A stretch of DNA of 64,000 nucleotides from Halobacillus sp. Marseille-Q1614 (GTDB lineage: Bacteria; Bacillota; Bacilli; Bacillales; Halobacillaceae). Below, one piece after another: positions 8,814 through 18,281 of this stretch. The position numbers and the translations under genes are program-made. The stretch lies in contig NZ_CADDWH010000001.1 in assembly GCF_902809865.1 (NCBI RefSeq), forward strand, positions 2,480,001 through 2,544,000, read 5' to 3'. The first letter of the stretch is position 1, and every line of letters starts with the position of its first letter. A model generated the notes under the pieces. That model worked only from the letters and a program-made list of their open reading frames with translations. It had not been told where the DNA came from and made no database searches.

Positions 8814-10274
8814 TTATACCCAGCGTGATGTTAATACCTTTTTTCTCGTATAGAATTCAAGACCGTCTTTTCCATTCGCATGCAAATCTCCGTAAAAAGA
8901 ATCCTTCCATCCCGAGAATGGGAAAAAGGCCATAGGGGCAGGAACACCGATATTTACACCAAGCATGCCGGCGTCAATGGTTTCACGGAACTGCCTTACC
9001 TTTCCTCCATCCTTCGTAAATAAGCAGGCTCCGTTAGCAAAGCGGGACTGATTGGTTAACCTCACGGCGTCCTCCAGATCTCTTACACGAGTGATAGAAA
9101 GTACAGGCGCGAAAATTTCATCCTGCCAGATCTTCATTTCTGTTGTGACATTATCAAAAATAGTTGGTCCTACAAAATAGCCTTCTCTTCTTGCTTCTTC
9201 ATCAGTCCGACCATCGCGGACGAGAGTAGCGCCTTCTTTTTCCCCTGTTTCGATATAGTTCAATGTCCGTTCTTTGTGATTTTCGCGAATGACTGGTCCG
9301 AGAAAAATTCCTTCGTCCATTCCATTTCCAATCGTTACTTCATTTGCTTTTTGACTAAGCATTTCAATAAATTCATCAGCCACCGATTCTTCAACTGCTA
9401 CTACAGAAGCGGCCATACAGCGCTCCCCGGCTGATCCAAATGCAGCATTTAAAATCTGTGTGGTCGCATTATCGATGTTGGCATCTTCCAATACGATAGA
9501 ATGATTTTTCGCACCTGCTAATGCCTGAACACGTTTTAAGTTCTCCGTACCGCGTTTATACACATATTCGGCCACCGGCTGTGAGCCTACAAATGAGATG
9601 GCAGGGACATCTTTATGATCAAGCAGTCCGTTCACGACATCGTGCGCACCGTGTACAATGTTGAATACGCCATCAGGCAGTCCCGCTTCTTTTAATAGCT
9701 CAGCAAGACGATTGGCGAGCAGCGGTGTGCGTTCGGATGGTTTTAGAACAAACGTATTCCCTGTTACAATCGCCATTGGGAACATCCAGGCCGGCACCAT
9801 CATTGGAAAATTAAATGGTGTAATCCCTCCGACGACTCCAATCGGATAACGATAAACGGCTGAATCGAGTCCTGCTGCTATAGAAGGCAGCTGATCGCCC
9901 ATCATTAACGTTGGCGCCCCCGCCGCAAATTCAACATTCTCAATTCCGCGCTGAACCTCGCCTTTTGCCTCTTTAAAGTTTTTTCCGTTTTCTATTGTAA
10001 CAATCTCCGCCAGCTCATCCCAATGATCAACAAGCAGCTGCTGGAACTTAAACAGAATTCGTGCTCTGCGCGGTACAGCTACCTCTTTCCACTCCTGAAA
10101 TGCTTCCTTCGCGCTCTGCACGGCCCTGTCCACATCTTCCTGTGTTGAAATTGGCACATGAGCGATAACTTCTCCCGTTGCCGGATTATATACTTCCTCC
10201 GTCCTGGTGGTGGCTGCTTCCACCCACTCACCGCCGATATAGTTTTTAATTTCCTTTACAGTTGTTTGTGTCAT
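8814..10274 (-). CDS. mmsA: CoA-acylating methylmalonate-semialdehyde dehydrogenase
   Basis: Oxidises (methyl)malonate semialdehyde with NAD+ and CoA to propionyl-CoA or acetyl-CoA plus CO2. The 486 residues carry the family signature segments [35 protein letters not shown], the catalytic Cys286 in [11 protein letters not shown], and [20 protein letters not shown] near the end. It is the third gene of the sigma-54-controlled operon; the upstream alcohol dehydrogenase would provide its semialdehyde substrate. The iolA paralogue of inositol catabolism is the closest alternative name, but no iol genes are here. Confidence 0.93.
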   Translation of the reverse strand: MTQTTVKEIKNYIGGEWVEAATTRTEEVYNPATGEVIAHVPISTQEDVDRAVQSAKEAFQEWKEVAVPRRARILFKFQQLLVDHWDELAEIVTIENGKNFKEAKGEVQRGIENVEFAAGAPTLMMGDQLPSIAAGLDSAVYRYPIGVVGGITPFNFPMMVPAWMFPMAIVTGNTFVLKPSERTPLLANRLAELLKEAGLPDGVFNIVHGAHDVVNGLLDHKDVPAISFVGSQPVAEYVYKRGTENLKRVQALAGAKNHSIVLEDANIDNATTQILNAAFGSAGERCMAASVVAVEESVADEFIEMLSQKANEVTIGNGMDEGIFLGPVIRENHKERTLNYIETGEKEGATLVRDGRTDEEARREGYFVGPTIFDNVTTEMKIWQDEIFAPVLSITRVRDLEDAVRLTNQSRFANGACLFTKDGGKVRQFRETIDAGMLGVNIGVPAPMAFFPFSGWKDSFYGDLHANGKDGLEFYTRKKVLTSRWV

Positions 10275-10346
10275 ATGATCCTCTCCTTTATTAAATTTGT
10301 TCTGTTTGAAAAGGGAGCGGATTCCCTCTCTATTAAGCTCATAAAA

Positions 10347-11696
10347 TTAAAAAATAGAATAAACTATTACAGCTAAGAACATAGCTGCTAATGGAATCAG
10401 CACACTTAATATAAAGACAGGTTTATAGGCTCTCTTATGAGACTCTCCACAAATTGCACGTATTGTCGTAACGACATATCCATTGTGCGGCAGGGAGTCC
10501 ATCCCGCCTGAAGCTAAAGCGGCCACCCTGTGCATTTCTCCTGGATTTAATCCTTGAGCCATGTAGAGGGGAGCAAGGATCGGGAGGGCGATTCCTAATC
10601 CGCCAGATGCTGAGCCTGTAAGTCCGCAAATGAGAGTTACCCCTACTGCCAGACTGAGCAGAGGAGGCCCCGGCATGTTAACAAGGCCATCAACTAAACT
10701 ATCGAATGCGGAGACCTGGGCAGCCACACTTCCGAATCCGACAACCGCACAAGTATTGGCCAAAGCCACCAAAGCATTCTGTGTCCCTGCGGCAAGCGAT
10801 CCCCAGAATTCTATTAAAAACTTATACATCATGGTGCAGGCTAAAAATATCCCCAATGTTAATGCAATCAACAAGGCGGTGGTAGGATTCATAAATTGAC
10901 CTAATATATTTAAGAGCACAATAACCAGTACTAATGGCAAAACAGATACTATAATATTCGGCAGAGCTTGAGCTTCAGGGTCCAGATTTTCTTCCGTTCT
11001 CGCTTCCACAGCAGACGCTGTTTCATTTTTTCCTGCTGCAGCTTCCGATGGGAGCATAAACGTTTCGCCGTCAGCCGAAGCTTTTCTCACCATGCGCCCA
11101 AGCCATAACCCGCCTGATACCATAATAGACAGGCCTATTAAAACACCAATGATCCCTCCGGCAGTAGGCGTTGTCCCAAAAAATTCTGTAGGAATAATAT
11201 TCTGAATTTCTGGAGATCCGGGAGATGTCATCGTAAATGATACCGACCCAAACACAAGAGCAGCAGGTATAAATCTGTGCGGTAAATCTGCTGTTCTGAA
11301 CAAGGATACAGCAATCGGGTAGACTGCAAAGCCAACGACAAATAGACTAACCCCTCCATAGGTCATGATGGCGGCTGCGGCTACTACCGCAAAAACAGCC
11401 CGCTTTGCGCCAAACGTATTTTTAATCCATTGGGCAATACTTTCTGCTGACTTTGTTTCCTGCATGATCTTTCCGAATATAGCTCCTAGTAAAAACACTA
11501 AAAACCAGGATGCAAAGTAACCTGTAAAACCTTCCATATAGTTTTCAGTAATAGCAGTTTCTAAATTCAGCCCGCCTGTTACCGCAACGACAACAGAGCT
11601 GAGAATGGCTGCAATGATGATGTTTATTCCTTTCATTGTTAAATAAATAAGTAAAACGAGTGAGGCTATCAGCCCCAGCATTCCAATAATATCCAT
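10347..11696 (-). CDS. GntP-family organic-acid permease
   Basis: A 449-residue inner-membrane transporter with about 12 hydrophobic segments and the GntP signature near the C-terminus (GGMDSLPHNGYVVTTIRAICGES), resembling gluconate and hydroxybutyrate permeases. It lies between an iron-type alcohol dehydrogenase and mmsA with short gaps and no terminator, so it probably imports the hydroxy-acid those enzymes oxidise. 3-hydroxypropionate, 3-hydroxyisobutyrate or a hydroxybutyrate are candidates by inference; the substrate cannot be read from sequence. A GGGGGG ribosome site precedes the ATG. Confidence 0.87.
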   Translation of the reverse strand: MDIIGMLGLIASLVLLIYLTMKGINIIIAAILSSVVVAVTGGLNLETAITENYMEGFTGYFASWFLVFLLGAIFGKIMQETKSAESIAQWIKNTFGAKRAVFAVVAAAAIMTYGGVSLFVVGFAVYPIAVSLFRTADLPHRFIPAALVFGSVSFTMTSPGSPEIQNIIPTEFFGTTPTAGGIIGVLIGLSIMVSGGLWLGRMVRKASADGETFMLPSEAAAGKNETASAVEARTEENLDPEAQALPNIIVSVLPLVLVIVLLNILGQFMNPTTALLIALTLGIFLACTMMYKFLIEFWGSLAAGTQNALVALANTCAVVGFGSVAAQVSAFDSLVDGLVNMPGPPLLSLAVGVTLICGLTGSASGGLGIALPILAPLYMAQGLNPGEMHRVAALASGGMDSLPHNGYVVTTIRAICGESHKRAYKPVFILSVLIPLAAMFLAVIVYSIF

Positions 11697-11719
11697 CCTG
11701 GCTTCCCCCCCATCATGAA

Positions 11720-12919
11720 TTATCTGGCAACTCTGCTCGCTGTTGAAAAATTATAGTCATAGCAGACTTTGTATAAGTCTGCTATTTCAGACTGCCGGGG
11801 GACCCGCGGATTGTTGGCTGGACTTCCGCTGGCTAAAGCATCGGATGCCATTTTATTGATAACGCTTTCAAATTCCTGTTTATCAATTCCCCACCCGTTT
11901 AGATTAGGGATGTTTAATTTGAGACAGAGCTTTTTAACAGAGTCAACAGCCAGGTCAGCTGCCTCTTCCATTGTATACTCTTCCTCTTCTTTCATAAAAA
12001 TAGCCCCTACATCGCCAAGCCGTTCAACCGCGTCATTTTTACTAAATTCCAGCACGGCCGGCAGAAGCATCGCGTTGGAATAACCATGAGGAACGTGAAA
12101 TAAAGCCCCAATCGGACGGGACATGCCATGTACTAAACAGACCGAAGAATTGGAAAAAGCAATCCCTGCCTGCAGGGACCCTAAGCACATCGCTTCCCTC
12201 GCTTCGAGATCATCTCCATGCTCATAAGCTTTTTCAATGTTATCTATGATCAGCTTCATCGCAGATAAAGCAATCACGTCTGTCATTGGATGAGACTTTC
12301 TTGAAATATAGGCTTCTACTGCATGACTGAGGGCATCCACTCCGGTCGCAGCCGTTACATGCTGCGGTGAAGAGATCGTCAGCAGCGGATCAACAATCGC
12401 AATATTCGGCATAAAGGCAGGCTGCTTAATCATCATCTTTACATCACTGACTGTGTTTGTGATGATGGTAGCATCTGTAGCCTCTGACCCCGTGCCCGCT
12501 GTCGTCGGTACAGCAATGTGCGGAATCGGATCGGTACCCGCTATTTTTTTACCACCCATATAATCTCCAATATACCCGCCATTAGTGGCAAGTATGGAAA
12601 CAGCCTTTGCTGTATCAATGCAGCTGCCGCCCCCAATGGAAATGATGACATCGCATTTTTCTTTTTTACATAATGTTAGAGCTTCCTCGACATAAATATC
12701 AGTCGGCTCCGATTCAACACCTAAATAAACGACACTTTCCACATTCGCCTGATCCAGATGATTACGTCCTTCCCTGACATAACCGAGCTGGTCCATAATC
12801 TTATCACTAATAATCAGCGCTCTTTTTCCCTTTCCTGCTGCTTCTTCCCCTACTTTTTCAAAAGCCCCTCTTCCGTAATTAATGGTTTGAGGCATTCTTA
12901 ACACAGCATAGCTTTCCAC
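11720..12919 (-). CDS. Iron-containing (group III) alcohol dehydrogenase
   Basis: An approximately 400-residue NAD(P)-dependent dehydrogenase with the family motifs GGGSCIDTAKA (nucleotide binding), TTAGTGSE, and the metal-binding series TGVDALSHAVEAY and VHGMSRPIGALFHVPHG. As first gene after the sigma-54 promoter it should oxidise an alcohol or hydroxy-acid brought in by the GntP permease, handing a semialdehyde to MmsA. The start is uncertain: the GTG at 12928 sits one base from the AAGGAG site, so the in-frame GTG at 12919 is preferred. Confidence 0.92.
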   Translation of the reverse strand: MESYAVLRMPQTINYGRGAFEKVGEEAAGKGKRALIISDKIMDQLGYVREGRNHLDQANVESVVYLGVESEPTDIYVEEALTLCKKEKCDVIISIGGGSCIDTAKAVSILATNGGYIGDYMGGKKIAGTDPIPHIAVPTTAGTGSEATDATIITNTVSDVKMMIKQPAFMPNIAIVDPLLTISSPQHVTAATGVDALSHAVEAYISRKSHPMTDVIALSAMKLIIDNIEKAYEHGDDLEAREAMCLGSLQAGIAFSNSSVCLVHGMSRPIGALFHVPHGYSNAMLLPAVLEFSKNDAVERLGDVGAIFMKEEEEYTMEEAADLAVDSVKKLCLKLNIPNLNGWGIDKQEFESVINKMASDALASGSPANNPRVPRQSEIADLYKVCYDYNFSTASRVAR

Positions 12920-12956
12920 TATATTCACACTCCTTTATTTTCCCTTATCCCTATAG

Positions 12957-12974
12957 ATGCAAAAAAAGTGCCAA
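12957..12974 (-). promoter_or_regulatory. Sigma-54 (-24/-12) promoter
   Basis: Minus strand TTGGCAC-N5-TTGCA matches the RpoN consensus at every conserved base (GG and GC in correct phase), about 40 bp upstream of the alcohol dehydrogenase. The enhancer-binding activator gene lies directly upstream. Confidence 0.93.
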
Positions 12975-12986
12975 GTTCAAACCCTT

Positions 12987-13000
12987 TGATAACGCTTACA
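12987..13000. promoter_or_regulatory. cre site between activator site and sigma-54 promoter
   Basis: Minus strand TGTAAGCGTTATCA fits the cre consensus at all positions. Its place between the -24 box and the putative enhancer site suggests CcpA can block activator looping or contact, giving catabolite repression of the operon. Confidence 0.75.
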
Positions 13001-13034
13001 TATCCAGGTAGATTGTAGGAAAAAAGCTACACTC

Positions 13035-13052
13035 TGTTGCTGAAACGCTACA
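13035..13052. promoter_or_regulatory. Putative upstream activator site of the sigma-54 promoter
   Basis: TGTTGC-N6-GCTACA is an imperfect dyad about 60-80 bp upstream of the -24 element, overlapping the end of the activator gene. TGT(T/A)GC-N6-GC(A/T)ACA dyads are typical enhancer sites of this activator class. Binding is inferred. Confidence 0.6.
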
Positions 13053-14838
13053 ACCCATATTTTTTCAGCTTATGATAAAGGGTCGTACGGTGAATGCCTA
13101 ATGCCTTTGCTGTTTCTGATTTGTTTCCTTTCATTTCTCTTAATGTATTTCGAATCAGTTCTTTTTCGCTTTCCACTTTAGCTTTCTTCATCAATCCCTC
13201 GTTTTCTTCCTTTTCTTCCGTCACTCCATTTTTCATAACAGATGGGAGGTCCTTAAGCTCAATGGTTTTTCTATCCACCAGGACGACGAGTTTTTCTAAT
13301 GTATTTATGACCTCTCTTATATTTCCCGGCCAAGAATAGCACAGGAAAGCTTTCATAGCTTCAGAAGTTATCACTTTTTCCGGTAATTGATGCTTCTCAC
13401 AAAGATCTGCTAAATAGGTAGACACAAGCTGAGGAATGTCTTCTGAGCGGTCCCGCAGCGGCGGAATAGGAATCTCAATAACGTTGATTCGATAATAAAG
13501 ATCCTCCCGGAAGGTTCCTTCAGCTACCATTTCCTTTAAGTTCCGATTAGTTGCGGCAATAATTCTTAACTCGATCGGCTGTTCCTTCACAGACCCAATA
13601 CGTCCCACTTCTTTTTCCTGAAGCACTCGAAGGAGCTTCGTCTGCATCATTAAAGGCATCTCCCCGATTTCATCAAGAAAGAGCGTTCCATTTGCCGCTA
13701 ATTCGAATTTACCCGGTTTGCCTCCTTTTTTCGCTCCTGTAAAAGCTCCTTCTTCATAACCGAACAATTCTGATTCAAATAAGGCCTCAGGTATGGCTCC
13801 GCAGTTCACACAAATAAATGGACCTGGTGACAGAGAACTTAAATGATGAATTCCTCTTGCATACATCTCTTTTCCTGTCCCGCTTTCTCCGGATATTAAA
13901 ACCGTCACATTCGTCTTGGCAACTTTACGGGCGAGTCGCTTAATGTTGGCCGCACTTTCACTGTCGCCGATGATCCGATCTAATGTCATCTTATTTTTTG
14001 ACAGTTTTTCATTTGATAAGTAAGGCTGACTCTCCTGATTCTCCGTTGAATTCTTCTGGATTCTTTCGTAAATACGGTAGACTTCAGAAACACCTTCGAA
14101 AATCAGTATACCGATAGCTCCTACGACTTTATTATTCTTCCAGATAGGCAGACGGTGAACAATCATAGCCTGGCCTTGAATATATTGAATAACGCCGCGT
14201 TCAGGCATTCCTGTTTTCAGTGTTTCCGGGAGATGAGTGTTGTCGATGACGTCCCTCACATGGCGGCCGACAGCGTCTTTTTTGTCGATCCCTGTAAACC
14301 GGCTGTAGGCCTCATTAAATTCTAGCAAGATCCCGTGCTCATCGACAACGGCTATCCCTTCATACGTACTCTCAAGGATTTCACTCAATATTTCAGCCGT
14401 ATGTTCCTTTTCGTTAAGGTCATTTACCAGCCGGGAAAGTCCCTCGATCATTTCACTTTTAGAAAGCGTTCCTGCCAATTCCCCTTTATGATCAACCACA
14501 CAAAATTGCTCAGACGGTAGTTTCATGACATCAAGAAGAGAATCCTGGCAGGAAACGACCGAACTCTTTTCATTGGTGAGCACCTTCCCGATCTGCTGAT
14601 CAATTTCGCCGCGCACAAATCGATGCAGTAGTGATTTTGCAGTCAGGACACCAACAGGGAAGCGATTCTTATCAATTACCGGAAGACAGTCAAGATCCAG
14701 CTCTTCCATTTTCCCAGCCGCTTCTCTTGCTGTTTTTTCTATCGTTATATAAAAGGGCAGTGGAGACATCCAGTTCTCGACCTTCAGTAATTTCTCCTCA
14801 TTATTTACCTCTAAGTCTTGAAGGTATTCATTTTGCAC
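13048..14838 (-). CDS. Sigma-54-dependent transcriptional activator (CBS-PAS-AAA+-Fis HTH)
   Basis: Enhancer-binding protein of about 596 residues: paired CBS domains (about 20-140), a PAS sensor (about 150-260), a AAA+ ATPase domain (about 290-530) with Walker A GESGTGKE, an intact sigma-54 contact loop GAFTGA and Walker B-type FLDEIGEM, and a Fis-type helix-turn-helix (KSETAKALGIHRTTLYHKLK). CBS plus PAS suggests sensing of a nucleotide and a small metabolite. The GTG at 14838 is preferred for its AAGGTG ribosome site. It sits directly upstream of a perfect -24/-12 promoter and should activate the downstream ADH-permease-mmsA operon. Confidence 0.93.
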   Translation of the reverse strand: MQNEYLQDLEVNNEEKLLKVENWMSPLPFYITIEKTAREAAGKMEELDLDCLPVIDKNRFPVGVLTAKSLLHRFVRGEIDQQIGKVLTNEKSSVVSCQDSLLDVMKLPSEQFCVVDHKGELAGTLSKSEMIEGLSRLVNDLNEKEHTAEILSEILESTYEGIAVVDEHGILLEFNEAYSRFTGIDKKDAVGRHVRDVIDNTHLPETLKTGMPERGVIQYIQGQAMIVHRLPIWKNNKVVGAIGILIFEGVSEVYRIYERIQKNSTENQESQPYLSNEKLSKNKMTLDRIIGDSESAANIKRLARKVAKTNVTVLISGESGTGKEMYARGIHHLSSLSPGPFICVNCGAIPEALFESELFGYEEGAFTGAKKGGKPGKFELAANGTLFLDEIGEMPLMMQTKLLRVLQEKEVGRIGSVKEQPIELRIIAATNRNLKEMVAEGTFREDLYYRINVIEIPIPPLRDRSEDIPQLVSTYLADLCEKHQLPEKVITSEAMKAFLCYSWPGNIREVINTLEKLVVLVDRKTIELKDLPSVMKNGVTEEKEENEGLMKKAKVESEKELIRNTLREMKGNKSETAKALGIHRTTLYHKLKKYGL

Positions 14839-14863
14839 AGTTCTCACCTTCTCTGCATAGCTG

Positions 14864-15763
14864 CTATTTTAAAGCTGTAATTTTATCGGGAAAATCTATA
14901 AAAGGGTTGCGGTTGCCTTGAATCTCATAGATGGCTTGATTGCGGTGAAGTTCATATTCCGCGGGCGGATCTCCATTGTGCCATTTAAATAGAAGTTCGA
15001 TATCTATTTTATCTTTATGTTCCTTCTCAATTTTTTCAGGATACCGGACTAAAAAATAAAGCATCGCTCTGGCTGCGGTTCCTTTTGCAAACTCAGGCTC
15101 AAACAATTCTTCCTCAGCTTTTCCACACTTATCTTCTATCCGGCTGACCTTCATTTTTTCCGGCTCATAATCTTTAAAATCATGATACGGGTAGTTACTG
15201 CGAATCGAGTTACATACTGGTTCACACGTGAAGAGATGATGCAGATCTCCCCGCATAGGCTCTTGCTTGTCAAACCAAGACTGCGGAACGACATGCTCAC
15301 AGTTATATTTAAACTTACTGGCAATCTGTTCTAACACCTTCACTTGGTCCTGTTCCACTGCTTCCGCCATCTCAATTGCTTCTTCACGCTTAATAGAAGT
15401 TTCATAGTCTTCCTTGATAACGTCTTCTACTTCACGATTCTCCCCGGAATAAATGCTCTTTAACTTGCCGTCAGGACGTAAATCAACCCAGGGATACACA
15501 TATTCACTCGGATCATAGCGGAGCGGACGGCTGTGAGTTTCCTTCAGCAGTTTTCCTAACTCGTTTATATTTATTTGTTCAAGATTAATAGATTTATAGT
15601 ATTGTTCTACTGCCTGCTTATCTTTCTCCCTGTCATAGTAGGGCTTCTCATTATCCTGAAGTTCTTTCTTCGTTTTAACAGCCTTAGTGAGGATATTGCT
15701 TAACCGCTCGGAATCTGTAGTTACAGAAAGGAGCTCCTCTTTTTCATGAGCACTTATCGCCAA
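14864..15763 (-). CDS. Endonuclease I family nuclease
   Basis: A 299-residue non-specific-type nuclease with the endonuclease I motif set: NCEHVVPQSWF (catalytic His), RGDLHHLFTCEPVCNSIRSN, AARAMLYFLVRYPE, and QGNRNPFIDFP at the C-terminus. There is no signal peptide, so unlike the exported Bsn-type nucleases it appears intracellular or leaves by another route. A lysine/glutamate-rich ~100-residue N-terminal extension precedes the catalytic part. Translation starts at TTG with a strong AAAGGAGGAA site. No obvious functional link to its neighbours. Confidence 0.85.
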   Translation of the reverse strand: MAISAHEKEELLSVTTDSERLSNILTKAVKTKKELQDNEKPYYDREKDKQAVEQYYKSINLEQININELGKLLKETHSRPLRYDPSEYVYPWVDLRPDGKLKSIYSGENREVEDVIKEDYETSIKREEAIEMAEAVEQDQVKVLEQIASKFKYNCEHVVPQSWFDKQEPMRGDLHHLFTCEPVCNSIRSNYPYHDFKDYEPEKMKVSRIEDKCGKAEEELFEPEFAKGTAARAMLYFLVRYPEKIEKEHKDKIDIELLFKWHNGDPPAEYELHRNQAIYEIQGNRNPFIDFPDKITALK

Positions 15764-15895
15764 TTTCGATTCCTCCTTTTGAAGTCAGGGTGCGATTGTC
15801 TGGCTTTAGGGATCCCGCCTTCACCGCACCGCTATAAATAAGAGTTTCTTCAAATGCCAGAGAATTCCCTGCAAAAATTTTCTAGTTAAACAAAA

Positions 15896-15924
15896 AAGCT
15901 CTGCTTATTTCTCAAGCAGAGCTT
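15896..15924 (-). terminator. Stem-loop with T-run, outer copy flanking element R1
   Basis: AAGCTCTGCTT and its complement around a seven-base loop, followed on the minus strand by six T. A copy with one difference (28 of 29 bases) lies at 16441-16469. This copy keeps the T-run and was probably the original terminator of the nitrate operon before the element was inserted. Confidence 0.75.
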
Positions 15925-16440
15925 CAGGCACCAGTTTTTTCTCATGGAGTTTCCTCTAGCGTGGTTGGCGGGATTCCATTGGTCATAAAAGGGGACGAAT
16001 GGGTCGGGAACCACCTCGCTTTCCACGGGGAAGACGGCAAGCCTCCTCGGGCTTTTAAGCCCTGTGGTGTCTTGCCAGTCTTGCTTGTCCCGTAGGAGTC
16101 TCGATACTTCCCTCCCCATTACAAGGGGGAAGGTGAATGGAATCCTATTCATACGAGAAAAGGAATCAGCTGACCTTTCACCAGGTCTCCTGCATCCTTA
16201 AGAGCGTAGACACCGGGAAGAGAGCCAATAGAACGAAAGAGAAAATTTATCAGGATAGGGGCGAAGGGAAACGGGGAGACTCCTTTGGGAAGAAAGTACA
16301 GGGTGAGATCCCTAAAAGGCTAAGCCTTAAGGAAGCTCACCGTACGCCCAAGGAAAGCGATCAGTTTCCCGGAGCCCTTTGCACTATCCTTTAAAAGATA
16401 AGTCGGTCATCTAAAAAGCATGAGGTTTCTCTACAAGCTG
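15925..16440. mobile_element. ~515-bp non-coding element R1, inserted at a terminator stem-loop
   Basis: The stretch between endonuclease I and narK contains no plausible gene. It is 516 bp bounded by near-identical 29-bp stem-loops and aligns along its length with 24169-24681. Shared internal features are GGATTCCATT (15971) with its complement (16136), a GCCTCCTCGGGC hairpin near 16041, the GGTGAG/CTCACC hairpin near 16310-16345, and the right end TTTCTCTACAAGCTG. The two halves contain inverted copies of one hairpin motif. It is most simply a non-autonomous mobile element; no transposase is present. Confidence 0.65.
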
Positions 16441-16469
16441 AAGCTCTGCTTATTTTTCAAGCAGAGCTT
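16441..16469 (-). repeat. Stem-loop, inner copy flanking element R1
   Basis: Same 29-bp stem-loop as at 15896-15924 but without a following T-run, because the element begins immediately after it. It lies just downstream of the narK stop codon. As it stands it would be a poor terminator. Confidence 0.75.
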
Positions 16470-16480
16470 TCGATCGTAAT

Positions 16481-18001
16481 TTATTCAACTAACTGGCCTT
16501 CATCCTGGTGGCTTATTTTTTCTGTCATATCGCTAAATACTCCAGCATACTGGATGGTTTCGCCTGCATCATCTTTTATAGCGTTAATGGTAAGCCATTC
16601 TAAATAATAACTTCCGTCTTTTCTCTTATTCCAGATTTCCCCCTGCCAATAACCTTTTGTCTTAATCGTTTGCCACATCTCCGTATAAAAAGAGTCCGGC
16701 TGTTTCCCTGACTTTAACATATTCGGATTGCTGCCAATTGACTCTTCGGCCGTATAGCCTGTTAAGTTAGTGAATGCTGGATTGACCGTAAGAATGTTTC
16801 CATTTATATCAGTGACCATCATTCCAAGCGGTGTAGTCGTCATTACTTGGTGGGATACGGAAAGCTTATCTTGATAGTACAACCAAATGACGAGGATTAA
16901 GCTTGCTAAAGCCACCTGTGAGAGCGCCATGAAGCCGATCGCGTAATGTCCTGTCAACTGGTATATAGATGCTAAGATTAATGGCGGGAAGAATCCCCCT
17001 AAGCCGCCCATTGCTGAAACAATTCCGTTTGCGATTCCCGCTTGTTTTTGAAAATACATAGGGACGAGTTTAAAAATGACTCCATTCCCTACACCTGCAC
17101 ACCCGGCAATTGTTATACAGCCGACTGTGTACAGCCCGATACTTGGAGCAAACGATAGCAGCACTGCCGCCAAAGTAAATCCGCCAAATACGTACATGAG
17201 CAGAATAAGTGAATGAAAACGGTCGGCCAGCCAGCCGCCAACAGGCCTCAGGAAGGTAGCTACAGCAATGAATCCTGCTGTTCGTAAGCCCGCATCCACT
17301 TTATCTAAAGCAAAATTAGCAACGAGAAAATTCGGAAGGTAGACAGTGAATGCAACGAAAGATCCGAAGGTAATAAAGTAAAAAAGGCAGAAAAGCCACA
17401 ATTTCTCATTTCGATAAATCCCTTTTATCTGATCGGCCAACGGAGACTTCACTCGAGTTTCCTGTTTATCTCCCAGAAAAAAGTTTAAGATCACAAAAAT
17501 GAGCAGTAATCCCATATAGAGTTTAATCGTAAATGACCAGCCGAAACTAGCAGCCACAACGGGGGCGGAAAAAGCGGTCAAGGCCGTACCAATATTTCCT
17601 GCCCCATAAATACCGTTGACGAATCCGTGTTTTGACTTCTCATAGTACTTCGGAAGGGACGTCACCCCCACTGAAAACACCGCACCTCCTACCCCTAGAA
17701 ATAATCCCCCGATCAGCAAATCAACAAATGTATCCGCCTCACTAAGGTAATAAACAGGAAATAGTAAAAACAAGAAGCTTGCAATAAAGACTAGACGAGC
17801 CCCAAACAAGTTGGCGAAATACCCCATTGGAATACGCAGGAGCGACCCTAATATTACCGGAACGGCGGTCACCCAAGCCACTTGGTCTGGAGCAATGGCG
17901 ATATCTTCAGTAATAAAAGGCAGCAATGAGGAGATCAGCACCCAAACCATGAATCCAGTTACAAGATTTAATGTTTGTAATGGAAGCTGAAGTTTATACA
18001 T
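16481..18001 (-). CDS. narK: NarK-type nitrate/nitrite transporter with C-terminal PAS domain
   Basis: Major facilitator of the nitrate/nitrite porter family, about 12 membrane segments in residues 1-395, with the family's glycine-rich repeats (GNIGTALTAF, GLGGFFPPLIL). Residues about 400-506 form a PAS domain (MMVTDINGNILTVNPAFTNL, GYWQGEIWNKRKDGSYY, IQYAGVFSDMTE). The ATG at 18001 has an AAGGAGAAGG site; upstream codons in the frame lack one. It is the last gene of the nitrate operon, so it would supply substrate to the molybdoenzyme. Fusion of a sensor domain to the transporter is unusual and may let redox state or a ligand gate transport. Confidence 0.92.
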   Translation of the reverse strand: MYKLQLPLQTLNLVTGFMVWVLISSLLPFITEDIAIAPDQVAWVTAVPVILGSLLRIPMGYFANLFGARLVFIASFLFLLFPVYYLSEADTFVDLLIGGLFLGVGGAVFSVGVTSLPKYYEKSKHGFVNGIYGAGNIGTALTAFSAPVVAASFGWSFTIKLYMGLLLIFVILNFFLGDKQETRVKSPLADQIKGIYRNEKLWLFCLFYFITFGSFVAFTVYLPNFLVANFALDKVDAGLRTAGFIAVATFLRPVGGWLADRFHSLILLMYVFGGFTLAAVLLSFAPSIGLYTVGCITIAGCAGVGNGVIFKLVPMYFQKQAGIANGIVSAMGGLGGFFPPLILASIYQLTGHYAIGFMALSQVALASLILVIWLYYQDKLSVSHQVMTTTPLGMMVTDINGNILTVNPAFTNLTGYTAEESIGSNPNMLKSGKQPDSFYTEMWQTIKTKGYWQGEIWNKRKDGSYYLEWLTINAIKDDAGETIQYAGVFSDMTEKISHQDEGQLVE

Positions 18002-18281
18002 TTTCCTTCTCCTTATATCGAATGACATAAGACAGGCCTGTTCTCTGATCAAAAGCTGACCATTCTCCGGCGGCTCTCTCAACTTCACTGTTAAGAGGAA
18101 CGGCTAGAAAATAGAAATCATCAAAATAGACACGTACATGCGTAGCGTCTGGGCATCTCTCAACCTTTGCGATATATTTATCTGCCCAAGGGGCCCGGTC
18201 TTCCCCTTCCCAGCCATGAATACATACCTGAACAGTTTCAGAAACAAACTCAATTAATTCTTCGACTCTCACGCTGCCCAC
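17994..18281 (-). CDS. Small uncharacterised protein of the nitrate operon
   Basis: A 95-residue soluble protein with no motif I recognise. It is acidic and aromatic-rich (VQVCIHGWEGEDRAPW, THVRVYFDDFYFLAVPLN). Its end overlaps the narK start and its start overlaps the end of the preceding small gene, which argues that it is a real, coupled operon member. I favour the GTG at 18281 (AGGGGG ten bases upstream); a GTG at 18272 is the alternative. A chaperone or accessory role in nitrate reduction is only a guess from context. Confidence 0.65.
   Translation of the reverse strand: MGSVRVEELIEFVSETVQVCIHGWEGEDRAPWADKYIAKVERCPDATHVRVYFDDFYFLAVPLNSEVERAAGEWSAFDQRTGLSYVIRYKEKENV

Noticed and set aside
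15925-16440. Group IIC intron (these also insert after terminator hairpins)
   Set aside because: I could not find a domain V-like hairpin or a GUGYG-type 5' end, and introns do not duplicate the target hairpin as seen here.
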